From: Chitinophagaceae bacterium UBA3430
GTDB taxonomy: Bacteria; Bacteroidota; Bacteroidia; Chitinophagales; Chitinophagaceae
Direction: 5' to 3'
DNA length: 47,870 nucleotides
Assembly (NCBI GenBank): GCA_002378975.1
Contig: DFST01000109.1
Location: 1 to 47,870, forward strand
The notes under the pieces were generated by a model. The model saw only the letters and a program-made list of their open reading frames with translations. It ran no database searches and had not been told where the DNA came from. Shown here piece by piece: positions 1 through 7,417 of the stretch (within the stretch, counting starts at the first letter, position 1; each line of letters starts with the position of its first letter). The translations under genes were made by a program, and so were the position numbers.

Positions 1-291
1 CACGCCAAACGCGGCTACGGCCGCACACTATTTGCGCAAGGTCTCCGGATCCAGGACCACTCCGTTGCCGATCAGGTTCTGGATACCAGCGTGAAAAATA
101 CCAGAGGGGATCTGATGCAATACGATCTTTTGATCGTTCACATACAAGGTGTGACCGGCATTGGGTCCACCCTGAAAACGAGCCACCAATTGATAATCCT
201 TGGCAAAAAAATCAACGATTTTTCCTTTGCCTTCATCGCCCCATTGCAGTCCGAGTAATACGTCCACCATATTTGGAAAATTGATGCGCAT
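1..291 (-). CDS. purA: Adenylosuccinate synthase, N-terminal part, partial, with in-frame TAG
   Basis: PurA joins IMP and aspartate using GTP, the first committed step from IMP to AMP, in the cytoplasm. The N-terminus is unmistakable: LLGLQWGDEGKGKIVD (GTP-binding loop and catalytic Asp), then FQGGPNAGHTLY and HQIPSGIF, then IGNGVVLDPETL. The reading frame opens at 291, but the family N-terminus corresponds to the second Met, at 270, which is also more sensibly placed behind the promoter-like element at 306-313. The reading is interrupted by TAG at 28-30, directly after residues LRK. Beyond it the same frame continues CAAVAAFGV to the window edge, which still resembles the family (relatives have a Glu-Cys or similar there), so the frame is kept and only one codon is changed. 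This may be a real nonsense mutation or a sequence error at a contig end. The rest of the gene is outside the window. Family assignment is certain; functional status is not. Confidence 0.9.
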
Positions 292-305
292 GATTATACG
301 CGACG

Positions 306-313
306 CAAAAATA
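306..313 (-). promoter_or_regulatory. Bacteroidota -7 element before purA
   Basis: On the minus strand the sequence reads TATTTTTG, an exact match to TAnnTTTG, the -7 element used by the primary sigma factor of Bacteroidota. Transcription would start near 300, leaving a leader of about 30 nt to the Met at 270. No clear -33 TTTG is seen. Confidence 0.5.
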
Positions 314-383
314 ACGCGATGATTCTTCTCGTTGGAGAAAAACTGAGCCGTTTATGAAAATGATTCGCCGTTGGGGATAACTC

Positions 384-3300
384 TTATCGAATCAGCGTCA
401 CCGCTCCTTTTTTCGTAATGACCCGATTGTCTTTTGTCAGTCCTTCGATCATCCACACATAGGTTCCACCGGGTTGCTGAACGCCGCCCAGGGTGCCATC
501 CCAACCCACATGTAGTTTCGCGGTGCTGAACAACAATTGACCCCAACGATTGAATACCCGGAAATAATTGTAACTCTTCATGCCTACGGGGAAAGGCGTG
601 AATTTATCGTTTCGTCCGTCGTTATTGGGCGTAAATCCGGTCGGCACGTAAATATCGGGGCCTTTATAAACGCGCACGTTTACATAGCCTTCACCCCGAC
701 AACCCGCTTGCGTAGAGGCAATCACGCGATATTGAATGTCTTGGCCAATAGCTCCGACGGTCACGATCGGGTTGGGGATCGATGGATCGCTCAATCCTAC
801 AGCAGGCGACCAGACAAAGGTGGTTGCATCCGGATCATTGGGCACGGCCAACAACTGAAATTGATCGCCCGGATAGCCAATGGTGTCGTACGGATATGTT
901 TTCAATTTCAACGGCGGTGTTACGTCTATCGTCATCTCATCGGTGATCAGGGATGCGCAACCATTGGCATCGGCCAGGATGGATAAGGTATAAGTAATGT
1001 CCTTGGAGGGTGTGGAGATCGGATTCGCGATGGTAGTGCTGCTCAAATACGTAGCGGGTGTCCAGCGGTATTGAACCCCACCCGACGCCTGAAGCTGATG
1101 GGTTTGTCCATAGCAAATGAATCCATCCGGACCCGCATTGGGGATCGGCGCTGCATTGACGTTCACGATCACCGTGTCGTAAGCCACGCATCGGCCATAG
1201 GTGGCTGTAACGATGTATTGGGTGGTTACGATCGGATTGGCCACCGGATTGGCAATATTGGCATTGGTCAGTGCCGTTGTAGGCGACCAACTGTATTGAA
1301 GCGCATTGGATACCAGGTTCAGTTGTGTCGATTTGCTCTCACAGATCGTTGGATCTATTTGTGGCGTCAATACGAGATCGTTGGTAAGTCCCACGGTTGT
1401 GTTGAAACTGGTATTGCACCCCAATGCATCTTTTACCTGCACGACGTAGTTACCCGGCGCCACATTGAAGGTCGTGGAGGCCTGCCAGGTATTTCCCCCA
1501 TCGATGGAGTATTGATAACTACCATTTCCACCCGTAGCGGCAACCACGATCTGTCCGTCGTTGCCGCCATTACAAGTTGCGTTCGTATTGGCCGAAACTG
1601 CTGCCAACAAATTGGGTTGAGTCACGGTAATCGGAATGGTGGTTATACAACCGTTGTTGTCTTTGATGGTGATCGTGTACGAACCCGCAACTACTAGAAA
1701 ACTATCAATAGTCTGCCAAGTAGTACCGTTTAACGAGAACTGATACGGGGCGATGCCACCGGTTCCGGCGACTCGGATGATTCCATTGGGCTGTCCGTTG
1801 CAAACAACCGGCACCGTCGTAGCGGAGGCCACCAAGGAAGTGGGCTGACCGACGGTGATGGTCAAATTCCCAAAGCATCCGTTTGCTTCGCGAAAATACA
1901 CCGTATAATTACCGGCCGCCAATCCGTTGAACTGATTGCTCGCTTGCCAAGTTGCATTATCCAAAGAATACTGATACGGAGCACTGCCTATCGTGGGTTG
2001 CGTTACCGTGATGGATCCCGTGCTTCCTCCGAAGCAAAGCGCATTGGTATTGGTGGCGGTGGTGGCCAGTGGCGGACCCACGGCAACATTCACGTTGATG
2101 ATGTTAGACGTGCAACCGGCTGCATCTTTCACGACGATGGTGTGGTTGCCGGCACTCAAGTTATTGAAGGTATATGGGGAAGCGCCAGGAACAAATGCAC
2201 CATTGTCGAGTGAGTACGTATAGGGCGCCGTGCCTGAATTCGGGGTAACAGTCACCGAGCCATTTGTGGCACCCTGACAACCGGTAGCCGCGCTGGTTAC
2301 AGCAGCTGAAAGCGCCGGACCGGCCGGTACATTCACCGTTATACTACGGATGCAACCCAATGCATCCACAATATTCACAGTGTGATTACCGGAAGAAAGA
2401 TTATTAAAGGTGAACGGACTGGCTCCTGCTTGGGCTGTCCCTCCATCAATGGCGAAGGTAAATGGCGCTACCCCTGCAGTCGTGGTTACAGTAACTGAAC
2501 CGTTGTTCACGGATGGGCAGGATGTTGCACCAGCCGTTCCGTTGGCAGCAATGCCCGTACCGGTCGATACGACCACATTCAATAGGTTGGTCGTACAGCC
2601 GTTCGAAAGATCTTTGACCAGGATGGTAAATCCGCCCGCAGCCAGATTTGAAAACGTGTAGGGGATCGTTCCCGGTACGGCAGCACCACCATTCAAACTA
2701 AACGTATAAGGCCCCGCACCACCCACGGATGTAACAGTAATGGAACCATTGTTCACGCCGGTACAAGCTGTGGCCGCATTGGTGGTGGTAGCCGGTAAAG
2801 CCCCAGACAACGTGACGGAAGCATTCAAGGTCAGCGTGCAAACGCCCGACGCATCTTTGATGTTAATGGTATACGCACCTTGAGCCAAGCCGGTAAACGT
2901 ATTGGAGGTCTGCCAGGTAACACCACCGTCGATGGAGAACTGATAAGGCATGCTCCCTCCAGCGACGTTGTTGAGGGTGATGGAGCCATTATTGGTTCCA
3001 CAAGAGGCGGGCAATACGTTGGCCGTACCCAACAAGCTGGATGGAAGTTTATTGACCGTGACGGAGTCGGTAAATACAATGTCATTCAAGGGGTTGTTGC
3101 AATCCTTGTAACGAACCTCCAGGTAATATTTGGTAGTGGGGTTGGGCGGACAGATGTTCGGGAAACTCAAGCCCAATTTACCAGCGGCTGTAGTGCTCGT
3201 ATCCGCAGCGGCTACCACATTGCCATTCAGGATCAAACTGGCCGACTTAAAGGTTGGAGCACCACCACTCGGAATGAATCGCCAACATTCATTCATGGCA

Positions 3301-4097
3301 TTATTCCCCCAAACAGTTGCGTTTCTCCCCGTCACCGCTACGGCTTGATTCCGCCCCCCATTTTGCATGCCCAAAATCGCACGTCCACCATTCCAAGCTG
3401 TACAGGAAGGTTTGTCTTTGATATAAACCTCCACGATCCCGGTGCCTTCATAGATCACCATTTCATTCGAGGCAAAATTCCCGGCGCATGACCCAGAAAA
3501 GTAGGGCACCTCATTAAAGCTGACGACGAATCGACGCTTGGGGGCCACACCTTCGATCCGGTATTCGATCCGCTTGTTGGCGCCAGGTTGATCGATGTCA
3601 ATGTCGTGATAAGGCCCGAAGATCATATTGGGCGCATAAGTGGTGCTTGGAATGGTTCCCCCGGCAACAATTGAATAACCACTACCGGTGGATGCCCGCG
3701 AAACATCAAAGCTGATCGCGGAGTTGGTACCAATAATCAAATTGGAGTAGGTAGAACCATAATAACAGATGGGGAATGGAACAGCGATGGAAGAGGTCCA
3801 CTGATCATCGAATCCAAATGAGTTGATTAGGGAGGTTACATTAATGCCTGTAGCGGTCACGTAGGGAAACGGAACATAGGCCGGAGTCGTGATCACATAA
3901 TCGGTGGATTGCTTGATGTGCGGGACCGTCGCAGCGATCGGCGTACAGGTAGTGCCACAAGGAAGATTGATGGTTCGGTTGGGGATCTCAAAAGTGGTGG
4001 CCGGATTTTGGGCATATAAGGAGCCGGACATGAAAATGCCGATCAAGGCCGACAAAAAAAATCGAGATGTAGCGTTCGCAACAGGTGTCATAAGCAT
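384..4097 (-). CDS. Large secreted T9SS type B protein with seven SprB-type repeats
   Basis: A 1237-residue exported protein. Residues 1-30 form a signal peptide ending SLYAQ. Residues 31-350 form a globular N-terminal region of a nidogen-like type often seen at the front of Bacteroidota surface proteins, with motifs GPYHDIDIDQPG, RIEYRIEGVAPKRRF and VYIKDKP. About residues 355-900 hold seven repeats of roughly 75-80 residues (pattern: Cys, NNGSITV, PY-F-S-DGG, GNYTI-VKDA-GC), the SprB repeat. Three PKD/Ig-like repeats follow (pattern WSP...NP). The last 90 residues are the gliding-motility C-terminal domain (VPTGFTPNNDGRNDKF ... NRWGQLLF ... GGTYVW ... GAVTLIR), the type B sorting signal of T9SS. 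Likely a surface adhesin; the substrate is unknown. Eight Cys in the N-terminal region are shared with the protein at 7418-9643. It is transcribed alone, downstream of rsh, with its own candidate promoter. A second start (Met3, 4091) is possible. Confidence 0.92.
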   Translation of the reverse strand: MLMTPVANATSRFFLSALIGIFMSGSLYAQNPATTFEIPNRTINLPCGTTCTPIAATVPHIKQSTDYVITTPAYVPFPYVTATGINVTSLINSFGFDDQWTSSIAVPFPICYYGSTYSNLIIGTNSAISFDVSRASTGSGYSIVAGGTIPSTTYAPNMIFGPYHDIDIDQPGANKRIEYRIEGVAPKRRFVVSFNEVPYFSGSCAGNFASNEMVIYEGTGIVEVYIKDKPSCTAWNGGRAILGMQNGGRNQAVAVTGRNATVWGNNAMNECWRFIPSGGAPTFKSASLILNGNVVAAADTSTTAAGKLGLSFPNICPPNPTTKYYLEVRYKDCNNPLNDIVFTDSVTVNKLPSSLLGTANVLPASCGTNNGSITLNNVAGGSMPYQFSIDGGVTWQTSNTFTGLAQGAYTINIKDASGVCTLTLNASVTLSGALPATTTNAATACTGVNNGSITVTSVGGAGPYTFSLNGGAAVPGTIPYTFSNLAAGGFTILVKDLSNGCTTNLLNVVVSTGTGIAANGTAGATSCPSVNNGSVTVTTTAGVAPFTFAIDGGTAQAGASPFTFNNLSSGNHTVNIVDALGCIRSITVNVPAGPALSAAVTSAATGCQGATNGSVTVTPNSGTAPYTYSLDNGAFVPGASPYTFNNLSAGNHTIVVKDAAGCTSNIINVNVAVGPPLATTATNTNALCFGGSTGSITVTQPTIGSAPYQYSLDNATWQASNQFNGLAAGNYTVYFREANGCFGNLTITVGQPTSLVASATTVPVVCNGQPNGIIRVAGTGGIAPYQFSLNGTTWQTIDSFLVVAGSYTITIKDNNGCITTIPITVTQPNLLAAVSANTNATCNGGNDGQIVVAATGGNGSYQYSIDGGNTWQASTTFNVAPGNYVVQVKDALGCNTSFNTTVGLTNDLVLTPQIDPTICESKSTQLNLVSNALQYSWSPTTALTNANIANPVANPIVTTQYIVTATYGRCVAYDTVIVNVNAAPIPNAGPDGFICYGQTHQLQASGGVQYRWTPATYLSSTTIANPISTPSKDITYTLSILADANGCASLITDEMTIDVTPPLKLKTYPYDTIGYPGDQFQLLAVPNDPDATTFVWSPAVGLSDPSIPNPIVTVGAIGQDIQYRVIASTQAGCRGEGYVNVRVYKGPDIYVPTGFTPNNDGRNDKFTPFPVGMKSYNYFRVFNRWGQLLFSTAKLHVGWDGTLGGVQQPGGTYVWMIEGLTKDNRVITKKGAVTLIR

Positions 4098-4107
4098 TGA
4101 TGTATCC

Positions 4108-4138
4108 TTAAAGTACTCCGGAGTCTACAATATACAAA
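4108..4138 (-). promoter_or_regulatory. Candidate promoter of the 1237-residue T9SS protein
   Basis: On the minus strand a TTTG at 4138-4135 is followed, 19 bases later, by TACTTTAA at 4115-4108, which matches TAnnTTTG at all positions but the last. Spacing fits the Bacteroidota -33/-7 arrangement. The predicted start site lies about 5-10 nt before the gene, so the leader would be very short. Confidence 0.45.
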
Positions 4139-4161
4139 AATGAAGTAAGAACGGGCGTTCA

Positions 4162-6402
4162 CTAAGCCGGAATATCCTCCATGTCGTAGCGATCAACCCG
4201 CTCAATGCCCGGTAGCTGCTGCAGCCGCCGGACCAGCGCATCCAGTTCCTCCCGGTCGTGTACGTACAATTTGATGTTCCCTTCAAAAACACCCTCGTGC
4301 GCCTCAATGGTGATCGCATTGATGTTGATCCGCAGCTCCGCTGAAATCAGGTTGGTGATCTTGCTCACCACGCCCACATCGTCCATCCCCAGAATCTTGA
4401 TCCCGGTCAGGAAGGAGATCTCCTTATTCTTGGCCCATCGAGTCTTGACCACCCGATGCCCATAGCTGGCCAGTAATTTGGCCGCATTCGGACAGCTGGT
4501 CCGATGTATAGTCAGCCCCTTCCCCGTTGTAACAAATCCAAATACATCATCCCCGGGAATGGGTTTGCAGCAGTTTGCCAGTTGGTAAACGATCTTATCG
4601 CTTCGTTCTCCGAAAATGATCAGTTCCGCATCCTTCTTACCCAGACCGGGAATGAATTCCGGCTTCTCGGCCATGGGCTGCTTGACCGGCTTAGGCATCT
4701 CAAGCCGATCGCCGATAACCTGAAATTCCTTAAGATCTTTGAGATCGATTCGTTTAACAGCGATCTGATACAACAACTCCAGGGTATTATCCAGTTTGTA
4801 CCACCGTTGTAACTCTTCCAAATTATTTGCCGAAAAAGCGGCCCCCAGGCCTTCCAATTTGCGCTGCAACGTATACTTCCCCTCTTCCGCAATCCTTCTT
4901 TTTTCCTCTTTTAGTGCATCTCGGATCCGTCCTTTGGCTTTGGACGTAACCACAAAATTCAACCAGTCCTCCGACGCTTTCTGCTTGCTGCTCGTGATGA
5001 TCTCTACCTGATCGCCGCTTTGAAGCCGGTGACTGATCGGCACCAATTTGTGATTCACCTTCGCACCGATTGTTTTCACTCCGATGGCACTGTGAATGGA
5101 GAAGGCGAAATCCAATGACGTGGAGCCGACCGGCAACATCTTCACATCACCTTTCGGTGTATAGACATAGATTTCCTCCGCCAAAAAACTGGTCTTGAAA
5201 TCCTGTAAAAAATCGATGGTGTCGGTTTCTTGGTTGGTGATCACTTCACGGATCTGCTGAAACCATTGATCGAAGCGGCTTTCATCCGATGCATCTTCCT
5301 TGTATTTCCAATGGGCAGCCAATCCTTTTTCTGCAATCTCATTCATGCGACGTGTGCGGATTTGGACTTCCACCCATCGTCCTTGCGGACCCATCACTGT
5401 CGTGTGCAAGGCCTCATAGCCATTGGCTTTGGGATTGCTCAACCAATCGCGCAGGCGTTCCGGAGCGGGCGTGTACTCATCCGTGACCATCGAGTACACT
5501 TTCCAGCACTCTGCTTTTTCCAACTCGGAGGTTACATCGAGAATGATTCGGATGGCGAACAGATCATACACTTCCTCGAACTCCACCCCCTTCTTCTTCA
5601 TCTTGTTCCAGATGGAGTGAATGCTTTTGGGTCGACCGTGCACCTCGGCAATGATCTGGGCAGCTTCCAGTTTTTCCCGAATGGGTCGGATGAATTCATT
5701 GATGTAGCGGGTCCGTTCTTTTTTTGTCTCTGCCAATTTGCGTGCGATCTCCTTGTACGTCTCGGACTCCATATACTTCATCGACAGATCTTCCAATTCC
5801 GTCTTGATGTTGTACAATCCCATGCGATGCGCCAAAGGCGCATAGATGTAAACGGTTTCGGAAGAGATCTTGAGTTGCTTTTCGGCCTTCATGCAATCGA
5901 GCGTACGCATGTTGTGCAGTCGATCGGCCAGCTTGATGAGGATCACCCGCGGATCGTCGGTCAACGTCAGTAAGATCTTTTTGAAATTCTCCGCCTGTTT
6001 GGAGGCATTTACATCCACCACGTTGGCGATCTTGGTGAGACCATCCACGATCTTGGTGATCTCTGGACCAAACTCACGTCGAACGTCGTCCAATGTAACA
6101 TCGGTGTCTTCCACCGTATCGTGCAACAAACTGCAGATCGCAGAGCGAATGCCCAAACCGATCTCCTCGGAACAGATCTTGGCAACGGCCAGGGGATGCA
6201 AGATGTAGGGCTCCCCACTTTTTCTGCGCATGGTCTTGTGCGCTTCGGCCGACATCTCAAAGGCGATGCGCAGGAGCTTTTTATCGCCCGGCTTCATTTT
6301 GTTCTTCAACACCCGCAACAGCGATCGGTACTCACGGAGGATCAGTTTCTTCTCTTCCTCCAGGGACAGGCTGTATTTGGGTGTCTGTACGACGGTTTCC
6401 AT
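4162..6402 (-). CDS. rsh: Bifunctional (p)ppGpp synthetase/hydrolase, RelA/SpoT family
   Basis: A 746-residue enzyme that makes and degrades the stringent-response alarmone (p)ppGpp. Domains in order: HD hydrolase at about 45-195, with the metal-binding set H69 (ILHPLAVA), H94-D95 (LLHDTVEDT) and D160/N164 (LADRLHNM) all present; synthetase at about 245-365 (HGRPKSIHSIWNKM, YDLFAIRII, YEALHTTVMGP, EVQIRTRRMNEIAEKG); TGS at about 410-470 (IYVYTPKGDVKMLPVGST); a Cys-containing region (ANCCKPIPGDDVFGFVT); and a C-terminal ACT domain from about 670. Because the hydrolase residues are intact and the full length is present, this is the long bifunctional type, not a small synthetase or a hydrolase-dead RelA. 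The gene stands between two T9SS cargo genes on the same strand, 64 bp before one and 91 bp after the PorP/SprF gene. No functional link is evident beyond position. Confidence 0.97.
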   Translation of the reverse strand: METVVQTPKYSLSLEEEKKLILREYRSLLRVLKNKMKPGDKKLLRIAFEMSAEAHKTMRRKSGEPYILHPLAVAKICSEEIGLGIRSAICSLLHDTVEDTDVTLDDVRREFGPEITKIVDGLTKIANVVDVNASKQAENFKKILLTLTDDPRVILIKLADRLHNMRTLDCMKAEKQLKISSETVYIYAPLAHRMGLYNIKTELEDLSMKYMESETYKEIARKLAETKKERTRYINEFIRPIREKLEAAQIIAEVHGRPKSIHSIWNKMKKKGVEFEEVYDLFAIRIILDVTSELEKAECWKVYSMVTDEYTPAPERLRDWLSNPKANGYEALHTTVMGPQGRWVEVQIRTRRMNEIAEKGLAAHWKYKEDASDESRFDQWFQQIREVITNQETDTIDFLQDFKTSFLAEEIYVYTPKGDVKMLPVGSTSLDFAFSIHSAIGVKTIGAKVNHKLVPISHRLQSGDQVEIITSSKQKASEDWLNFVVTSKAKGRIRDALKEEKRRIAEEGKYTLQRKLEGLGAAFSANNLEELQRWYKLDNTLELLYQIAVKRIDLKDLKEFQVIGDRLEMPKPVKQPMAEKPEFIPGLGKKDAELIIFGERSDKIVYQLANCCKPIPGDDVFGFVTTGKGLTIHRTSCPNAAKLLASYGHRVVKTRWAKNKEISFLTGIKILGMDDVGVVSKITNLISAELRININAITIEAHEGVFEGNIKLYVHDREELDALVRRLQQLPGIERVDRYDMEDIPA

Positions 6403-6493
6403 GCGCTACGAATTTACAAAAATTCAGGCATAGGAAGCCACGCATCCCGTCGCAAGGATCTAAGAAAACAAGGATCAGGAGAAGCCGATCAAA

Positions 6494-7399
6494 TCACGAC
6501 TTACGTTTAATGAAATCGTAACGCAATACAATTTCATGCGCGTTCGCTCCTTTATCGAAAACACTCAGCGGCGTGCTATAAATATCGAAGCAATAACCAA
6601 TGACGAACTTGTTTTGCAATTTGAACCCCGCCGACAGCATCCAACTTTGGCGCGCCCGCAAGGACAATCCCCACCACAAAAGTTCTTTATGCTCGACACG
6701 CATGCCGGCTTGTAACTCTGTCGGAGCGTTCGGCAAATACACCAACAGCAAATTGGGGATGATGCGGGTCGCATCGTCTACTTGCCAAACATAATTTCCG
6801 TGCAAATAGAAGTGCCGATACAACCGCGCCTCTTCGGATCGAGAGAGGTTTCCACTGTAAAAATCGAGTTTGGTCTGTATCAACTGACTGACCGAGGCTC
6901 CCAACTGCCAGTTCTTGGCAGTATATGAAATCCCCAATCCGGCATCGCCCTTGATCCGATTTTCGGAAGCAGCCAAAACCGGATCACTGCCCAAGGAGGC
7001 CTGTAGAAAGGATTTATCCAATGAAAATTGTTGAAACCTCGCTTCCAGCCCGACCGAGAAAAAGGCATCTTTCTTCACCGGAACATGATAGGCGTAAGCC
7101 GTTTGTAAGCCGGTACGCTTCGTCGGACCGGTCACATCGCTATAGAGGTATCCGCCCAGTCCCACACGCCCCCCTTGCATCGAAGTGGATCCAAACAGCA
7201 ACGTTGTTTTAGGACTTCCTTCGATTCCACTCCACATACTTCGATGCGAAGCCCCAACCATTGATTTTTGAGCTACCCCAACGACCGATGGGTTGTGTAA
7301 GTATCCATGCTGATCATACAAGGAAGACACCATCAATTGTTGTGCAGCGACGGAATGGAAAAGCCCCAGTATTATGGATAGTGCAGTTAATAAACGCAT
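6494..7399 (-). CDS. PorP/SprF family type IX secretion outer-membrane protein
   Basis: A 301-residue protein with signal peptide (MRLLTALSIILGLFHSVAAQ) and alternating strands typical of an outer-membrane beta barrel. Family hallmarks: an N-terminal YDQHGYLHNPSVVG segment, HRSMWSGIEGSPKT, and GLGGYLYSDVTGPTKRTG; the C-terminal half has EIVLRYDF. PorP/SprF proteins are encoded next to T9SS type B cargo genes and help export or anchor that cargo on the surface (SprF for SprB in Flavobacterium). This one starts 18 bp after the stop of the T9SS protein at 7418-9643 on the same strand, so the two form an operon and this is most likely its dedicated partner. Family is confident; the cargo pairing is inferred from gene order. 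Confidence 0.92.
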   Translation of the reverse strand: MRLLTALSIILGLFHSVAAQQLMVSSLYDQHGYLHNPSVVGVAQKSMVGASHRSMWSGIEGSPKTTLLFGSTSMQGGRVGLGGYLYSDVTGPTKRTGLQTAYAYHVPVKKDAFFSVGLEARFQQFSLDKSFLQASLGSDPVLAASENRIKGDAGLGISYTAKNWQLGASVSQLIQTKLDFYSGNLSRSEEARLYRHFYLHGNYVWQVDDATRIIPNLLLVYLPNAPTELQAGMRVEHKELLWWGLSLRARQSWMLSAGFKLQNKFVIGYCFDIYSTPLSVFDKGANAHEIVLRYDFIKRKS

Positions 7400-7417
7400 C
7401 GTGGTAATTTTTTTTCT

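Noticed and set aside
1..30. Stop-codon reassignment of TAG as an explanation for the purA interruption
   Set aside because: TAG ends the EamA gene at 23897-23899 in the normal way and no other conserved gene in the window carries an internal TAG.
384..4097. Tandem-repeat region as a CRISPR or non-coding satellite
   Set aside because: The repetition is at protein level (75-80-residue SprB repeats) with diverged DNA and an intact reading frame.
5230..5973. A 247-codon open frame on the plus strand inside rsh
   Set aside because: Opposite a complete, conserved RelA/SpoT gene; no motif or start signal of its own.
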